Source of the DNA: Halomicrobium sp. LC1Hm
Lineage (GTDB): Archaea > Halobacteriota > Halobacteria > Halobacteriales > Haloarculaceae
Length of the DNA stretch: 64,000 nt
Direction of reading: 5' to 3'
Assembly: GCF_009617995.1 (NCBI RefSeq)
Contig: NZ_CP044129.1
Coordinates: 2,108,001-2,172,000 of the forward strand
Translations under genes and position numbers: made by a program
Notes under the pieces: generated by a model
Seen by the model: the letters and a program-made list of their open reading frames with translations, nothing else
The model's database searches: none
What the model was told of the DNA's origin: nothing
Shown here: positions 59,795 to 64,000 of the stretch, in pieces
How the letters are laid out: every line of letters begins with the position of its first letter
Numbering within the stretch: position 1 is the first letter of the stretch

Positions 59795-61621
59795 TTAAAG
59801 CGTGTACCGGTTCCGTGCGACCACGTCGTCGATCGCGACTGCGAGGGTCACCTCCGAGCCGGCCGGCGGCGCGATCGTCGTCACCGTCTGGCGACCGTAG
59901 GCCTCGATCTCGACTTCGGTCTGTTCTCTCTCGCCGTCTACGTCCCACTCGACCGTCGCGAGACCGCCGGTCGGCCGGTCGTGGACCAGTACCACCTCGC
60001 TGTCGCCCGGCGTCGGGTCGGACAGCAGGACCTGTGTGGGTTCGTAGGCGCTCTGGAGTCGCTCGAAGGCGGCTTTGGGCGTCCCGTCCTCGGCGAGGAC
60101 GCCCATGCCGGCCCCGTCGGCGTCGCGGAGCGTGTCGACGGCGAGTACGTCGGCGTCGCGTCGGCGGAGCGTCTCGGCGACGGTCCCGACGACGCTTGCC
60201 TGGGTCGCCTCGGAGTCGGCGACACCGCCGTCGACGCGGGCCGCGTGGCGTTCGCCCTCGAAGTCGGTGGCTTCGTCGCCGTCTGCGAGCGCCCCGGCAC
60301 CGAACGCCGCGACCACGGTGCCGAGCCCGTAGCGATCACAGAGCCACTCGGCGTCGCGGGCCTCGCCGAACGTCCAGCCGGGATACATCGTGGCCGCGTC
60401 GGGATCGATGCCCGCCGGCCCGACGACGGGGAACGTCGGGACCTCGGTGACACCGTCGGCCGCCCGCTCAGCGGGCGCACCGTCGTAGTCGGCCCGCCAC
60501 GCCCGCCAGCGGAACCGAACGCGGTCGAGCAGTCCCGAGCCCAGCCCGTCGGCGTAGTCGGCGACCGGCCCGTCGTGGACGCTGATCGCCGCGAGGCTCG
60601 GGTGCCGACGGCGCGACCACACGAGCCGTTCCAGCAGACTCGCGGCGCGGTCGGCGTCGAATTCGCCGGGTCCGGTCAGCGGGAGGTCCTGCCAGACGAG
60701 CACGCCCTGCTCGTCACAGGCCTCGTACACCGCGGGCGAGAGCGCGTGGGCGTGGGCTCGAACGAGGTTCGCGTTCGCGTCGACCGCCCGCCGAACGTCT
60801 TCGACCGTCCCGTCGACAAGAGTGACGCCCCGCGCCGGGACGCGCTGTCCGTTGACGAGCAGTCCCGACTCGTCGTACGACACCGATCGCAGCCCGGTCT
60901 CGACCGTCCGCTCGTCGTCGGCCAGCTTCGCCCGGACGGCGTATCGCGGCTGGCTCCCCACGTCGTGGGGCCACCACAGCGAGGGGTCCCGTACGTCGAT
61001 CTCGTGGTCGACCGTGGCTCGGCCGGCGTCGGTGTCGACCCGCGCTCTGTTCATCATTCCCCCGCCCCGAACCTCGCCGGTCGGTCGCAAGGAGAGTGTC
61101 AGCCGATCGTCGAGCGGTTCGTCGGTGACGACCGTCGCCTCGACCGCGACCGAGGCCGACTCTCCGTCGACGCGGGGCGCGACGTTCACGTCGGCGACGT
61201 ACGGGTCCGGGTGGGTCTCGATGCGTGCGTCCCACCAGATGCCCGGTACGGACGAGGCGGTCGGAACGCGGTCGGTGTCGTAGATTCCGCCGAACCGATC
61301 GTCGGGACGGCGACACTCGACGACCAGTTCGTTGTCCTCGGTGACGGGCAAGGACACTCGGAGTGGCTCGAAGTACGCGTCGTGTTCCGCGATCAGTTCG
61401 CCGTCGAGCCACACGCTCGCGTGTGCGTACACGCCTTCGAGAACGAGGACGGCGTGTGCTTCCGTCGGATCTCGCGGGTCCTCGAACGTCGCCCGGTAGG
61501 CAACGGCCTCGGCGTCGACGAACTCGGTCGGTCGCCCGGGCACGTCGATCGGCTGCCAGGTCTCGGCTGACGGCGGACCTCCCCCCGGATCGACCGCCCC
61601 AGCGCTCCACTCCAGCGACAT
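59795..61621 (-). CDS. GH2-like glycosidase homologue lacking catalytic glutamates
   Basis: A 608-residue protein with the fold of family 2 glycosidases: a jelly-roll N terminus (VLVLEGVYAHASVWLDGELI), immunoglobulin-like part, and a TIM barrel. In active GH2 enzymes NHPS is followed by a GNE acid/base motif; here the sequence is RRHPSLAAISVHDGP, so Glu is Gly. The nucleophile position expected as SEFG reads AAFG, so that Glu is Ala. It is probably not a glycosidase and may bind a sugar or act otherwise. No signal peptide. Confidence 0.72.
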   Translation of the reverse strand: MSLEWSAGAVDPGGGPPSAETWQPIDVPGRPTEFVDAEAVAYRATFEDPRDPTEAHAVLVLEGVYAHASVWLDGELIAEHDAYFEPLRVSLPVTEDNELVVECRRPDDRFGGIYDTDRVPTASSVPGIWWDARIETHPDPYVADVNVAPRVDGESASVAVEATVVTDEPLDDRLTLSLRPTGEVRGGGMMNRARVDTDAGRATVDHEIDVRDPSLWWPHDVGSQPRYAVRAKLADDERTVETGLRSVSYDESGLLVNGQRVPARGVTLVDGTVEDVRRAVDANANLVRAHAHALSPAVYEACDEQGVLVWQDLPLTGPGEFDADRAASLLERLVWSRRRHPSLAAISVHDGPVADYADGLGSGLLDRVRFRWRAWRADYDGAPAERAADGVTEVPTFPVVGPAGIDPDAATMYPGWTFGEARDAEWLCDRYGLGTVVAAFGAGALADGDEATDFEGERHAARVDGGVADSEATQASVVGTVAETLRRRDADVLAVDTLRDADGAGMGVLAEDGTPKAAFERLQSAYEPTQVLLSDPTPGDSEVVLVHDRPTGGLATVEWDVDGEREQTEVEIEAYGRQTVTTIAPPAGSEVTLAVAIDDVVARNRYTL

Positions 61622-61729
61622 GCATCATCGGGCGTTCCCCGTGGGCATATCCTTTACCCTCGACCACCACTTTCACTTTCACTCCGGGGTTTCCGGACCT
61701 TGACGTGGGTGTCGGCCGAACGATCGACC

Positions 61730-61903
61730 ATGATCGAGGAACTCACGACTGGTTCGGCCACCTGTGAGGCACCGGAATGCGACCGAGCGCTGCCGGAGGA
61801 ACCCGCTATCGTCTTCGAGACGGCGGCCGGTCGCCAGTCGGCCTACGAGTGTGCCTGTGGTGCGGTGACGATCACCGTCTCCCGGCCCGAGTCGACTCGC
61901 TGA
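61730..61903 (+). CDS. 57-residue zinc-binding microprotein
   Basis: Short protein with four Cys: CEAPECD near residue 12 and YECACG near residue 40, fitting one zinc site. The middle reads EEPAIVFETAAG. ATG 61730 is taken as start. Function unknown. It is followed after 25 bases by a DUF371 gene. Confidence 0.55.
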   Translation: MIEELTTGSATCEAPECDRALPEEPAIVFETAAGRQSAYECACGAVTITVSRPESTR

Positions 61904-61928
61904 AGTGCGGGCGGCGGCAGGCGTCCGT

Positions 61929-62348
61929 ATGGACGAAGTCGTTCACGCACACGGCCACGAGCACGTCAGCGCCGAACACGAGAGTACGCTGGAAGTGACC
62001 AGCGACGACTTCCTCACGCCCGCCGGGGACTGTATCCTCGGTATCGAGGCCGATCGGGTCCCGTCCGAGTTCGACCCCGACTTCGTCGCGGCCTGCCAGG
62101 ACGGCGACGCGACGATCACGATGACGATCGAAGCCGGCGGGAACACCGACACCGTCACCGGCAGCGGCCACCCCGACCTGACCTTCGAGAGCGACCGGAG
62201 CCACGTCTGTCGGACCAGCGACTACGTCGACGACCGGACCGTGATGGTCGAGGCCGACGCCGCGGCGACCGACCTCGATCGGGGACTCGTCGCTGCGCTC
62301 GCGGACGGTGCCGACGCGACGATCACGTTCGCCGTCGAGACGCCCTGA
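61929..62348 (+). CDS. DUF371 family protein
   Basis: A 139-residue archaeal protein of unknown function. The typical opening is VHAHGHEHVSAEHESTLEVT, then TPAGDCILGIEADR, and the fold is mostly beta. The His-rich start could bind metal. ATG 61929 is preferred over an upstream GTG 61905. Cytoplasmic. Confidence 0.8.
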   Translation: MDEVVHAHGHEHVSAEHESTLEVTSDDFLTPAGDCILGIEADRVPSEFDPDFVAACQDGDATITMTIEAGGNTDTVTGSGHPDLTFESDRSHVCRTSDYVDDRTVMVEADAAATDLDRGLVAALADGADATITFAVETP

Positions 62349-62499
62349 CCGAGCTGGAGAGCTTTTGTCGCGGCTGGCCCAAGACACGCCGATAAGTGCC
62401 GATCCCGAGCCGGCCAGGAACAGCAGCGGCGGGCCGGCGACTGGCGAGATCGTCGATCCGAACGAAACAGTCGAGTGACGTGGCGACGAACTGTCCGCC

Positions 62500-63477
62500 T
62501 CAGACTTCGATCGCGTCGTCGATCCGAGCGAACTGGTCGTCGGACAGTTCGACGTCGATCGCGCCGAGATTCTCGTCGAGCTGGTCGACCGTGCGTGCGC
62601 CGACGATCGGGACGCAGGTGAACCGCTCGTGGTCCATCAGCCAGCGCAGCGAGACCTGTGCCGGGGTCGCGTCGGCCTCGTCGGCGACGGCCTGGACCTC
62701 GTCGAGCACGTCCCAGGCCCGTTCTGTCAGGTACCAGTCCTCGAAGTGGTCGTCGATGTCGCCGCGGGAACCGTCCGGGGCCTCGACCTCGCCGTCGCCG
62801 ACGCGCTCGTACTTGCCGGTGAGGAAGCCGCCGTGGAGCGGCGAGTACGGGCAGACCGCGAGGTCCTGATCGGCACACACGTCGAGGTACTCCGCCACCG
62901 GTTCGCGGTAGGTCGCAGAGTACTGGGGCTGAGTGACCGTGAAGGCCTCGTAGTTGTTCACGTCGGCCTCCCACAGCGCCTTCGTGAGCTTCCAGGCGTC
63001 ACACGTCGAGATGCCGACGTAGTGGACTTTCCCCTGGCTGACGAGGTCGTCGAGCGCGCGCAGCGTGCGCTCCGGGGGCGTCCCGTCGTCGAAGCGGTGA
63101 CAGTAGAGGATGTCGAGGTAGTCGGTGCCCAGCCGGTCGAGCGAGCCCTCGACCTCCGCTTTGACGTTCTTCTTCGAGAGGTTCTCCTGGAACCGAGACA
63201 CCTGCGACCAGTAGCACTTCGAGGCGACGACGAAGTCCTCGCGGTCCCGGTCTTCGAGCCACTCGCCGATCCAGGTCTCGCTGCGGCCCTGCCCGTAGCC
63301 GTTGGCGGTGTCGATGAAGTTCCCGCCCTGCGCTGCGAAGGCGTCGAGCAGCTCGTGGGCGTCCTCGCGATCGGTCTCGACGACGCCGCTGTCCTCGTGT
63401 TCCAGCCCGAACCGCCACGTCCCGAGACAGATCGGTGACACCTGCAGCCCAGTCGAACCGAGTCGTGTGTACTCCAT
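62500..63477 (-). CDS. Aldo/keto reductase
   Basis: A 325-residue TIM-barrel oxidoreductase. Catalytic residues: Asp and Tyr in FIDTANGYG, Lys in VVASKCYW and His in ILYCHRFDD. The start at 63477 (MEYTRLGSTGLQVS) is preferred over 63498 because the minus-strand box tttttatgtg would overlap the longer start. It has the C-terminal GARTVDQLDENLGA of the potassium-channel-beta-like group. The substrate is unknown. Confidence 0.87.
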   Translation of the reverse strand: MEYTRLGSTGLQVSPICLGTWRFGLEHEDSGVVETDREDAHELLDAFAAQGGNFIDTANGYGQGRSETWIGEWLEDRDREDFVVASKCYWSQVSRFQENLSKKNVKAEVEGSLDRLGTDYLDILYCHRFDDGTPPERTLRALDDLVSQGKVHYVGISTCDAWKLTKALWEADVNNYEAFTVTQPQYSATYREPVAEYLDVCADQDLAVCPYSPLHGGFLTGKYERVGDGEVEAPDGSRGDIDDHFEDWYLTERAWDVLDEVQAVADEADATPAQVSLRWLMDHERFTCVPIVGARTVDQLDENLGAIDVELSDDQFARIDDAIEV

Positions 63478-63659
63478 GTGTTGTAAACGATTTTCCACTC
63501 ACATAAAAATCGTGGTCTGGGCGACCTGCGCCGGACGGACGGCACCCACTCACTTTCGAGAGCGACAGCTGTCGTTGCTCGTACTACCAGCTGTGCGTCT
63601 GTGACGAACGGCCAAGCCGGAAAACACTGATCGAGGCTTGTGCCCCCTGTCTGGACCTC

Positions 63660-63986
63660 TCAGGAACCCAGGTGACTCCGCTGTTCGACCTCGGCGGCGA
63701 CGTGGATGCCGTCGTCGAACTCTCGGCCCGCGACCGCGCGGGCGAACTCCTCGTGGTCGACGATCTCGATCGTGCGCGTGTAGACGGTGTAGTCCCAGGA
63801 CTCGAAGCGCCCGCCAGCCGGGCCGAGCGTCTTCGACTGTGGCACGCGCAGGTGGTCCGGTGGCTGTGGGTGTGGGCCCTTGAGCTCGACACCCTTCCGT
63901 TCGGCCTGTTCTTTGATCTCGTCGACGACGCTGTCCAGACGCCGTCGATCTCCGCTCTCCAGTGTGAGTTTCGTCACGAAGGGCAT
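63660..63986 (-). CDS. uS10-family ribosomal protein paralogue
   Basis: A 108-residue protein that resembles uS10: MPFVTKLTLESGDRRRLDSV, then KGPHPQPPDHLRVPQSKT and WDYTVYTRTIEI. Haloarchaea have a main rpsJ elsewhere near the translation factor genes; this copy differs in start and loop and stands alone, so it is a paralogue. It may join the ribosome under some condition or have another role. Not part of a ribosomal operon. Confidence 0.78.
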   Translation of the reverse strand: MPFVTKLTLESGDRRRLDSVVDEIKEQAERKGVELKGPHPQPPDHLRVPQSKTLGPAGGRFESWDYTVYTRTIEIVDHEEFARAVAGREFDDGIHVAAEVEQRSHLGS

Positions 63987-64000
63987 CTCTGGTGTTTGTG

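Overview
This window is chromosomal DNA from a haloarchaeon, most likely of the Haloarcula/Halomicrobium group (Haloarculaceae). The reasons are high G+C coding DNA, very acidic proteins, Tat (twin-arginine) signal peptides on the exported proteins, and leaderless genes with a TATA-like box about 25-30 bases before the start codon. It also has the conserved dtdA-ftsZ1-secE-spt5 block and a complete methylaspartate-cycle gene set. No CRISPR array, intact insertion sequence or rRNA is visible. One tRNA (Gln, TTG) is present.

Layout. 1-6.9 kb: four consecutive plus-strand family 18 chitinases. The first is cut by the window edge; the other three are Tat-exported and carry paired chitin-binding modules plus a PKD domain. 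7.2-8.6 kb: a ferritin-like protein with a DtxR-type metal regulator, then tRNA-Gln followed by decayed tandem copies of its own 3' end. 9.3-13.8 kb: p-aminobenzoate/anthranilate-type genes (pabB-pabA-pabC), a helix-hairpin-helix protein and aroE. 13.9-19 kb: a cation/calcium exchanger, D-aminoacyl-tRNA deacylase, FtsZ1, SecE and Spt5. 19-34 kb: many short units, including an ABC transporter, a PHP-type protein, a CinA-type amidase, an aminotransferase, an M24 peptidase-like protein, MobA, an AN1-rhomboid protein with endonuclease V, an SDR, a DJ-1 protein, an ArsA ATPase and a thioredoxin-like lipoprotein with a membrane partner. 34-41 kb: an XPD-type helicase, a PAS histidine kinase and an NHL-repeat protein. 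41.4-48.1 kb: methylaspartate cycle genes. 48.2-54.5 kb: PolX with a Mut7-C nuclease, the 2-oxoacid:ferredoxin oxidoreductase KorAB and a flavin reductase. 54.7-64 kb: small zinc proteins, a Rieske protein, an acetyltransferase, an HD phosphohydrolase, a LysE exporter, a coiled-coil protein, a glycosidase-like protein without catalytic glutamates, DUF371, an aldo/keto reductase and a uS10 paralogue.

How it fits together. The chitinases would release chitin sugars outside the cell, whose breakdown yields acetyl-CoA. The methylaspartate cycle turns acetyl-CoA into C4 units by way of glutamate, methylaspartate, mesaconate, mesaconyl-CoA and beta-methylmalyl-CoA. KorAB works at the 2-oxoglutarate branch. 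This link is inferred from gene content.

Most notable non-gene signals: a terminator-like hairpin plus T8 inside the start of mal, in the middle of the methylaspartate operon; a pair of related repeats between convergent genes at 25.3 and 51.0 kb; three convergent gene pairs that share one CTAG as both stop codons; stop-start-coupled 12-13 codon mini-ORFs in front of the ferritin-like and DtxR genes; and near-identical chitin-binding segments shared between neighbouring chitinases.
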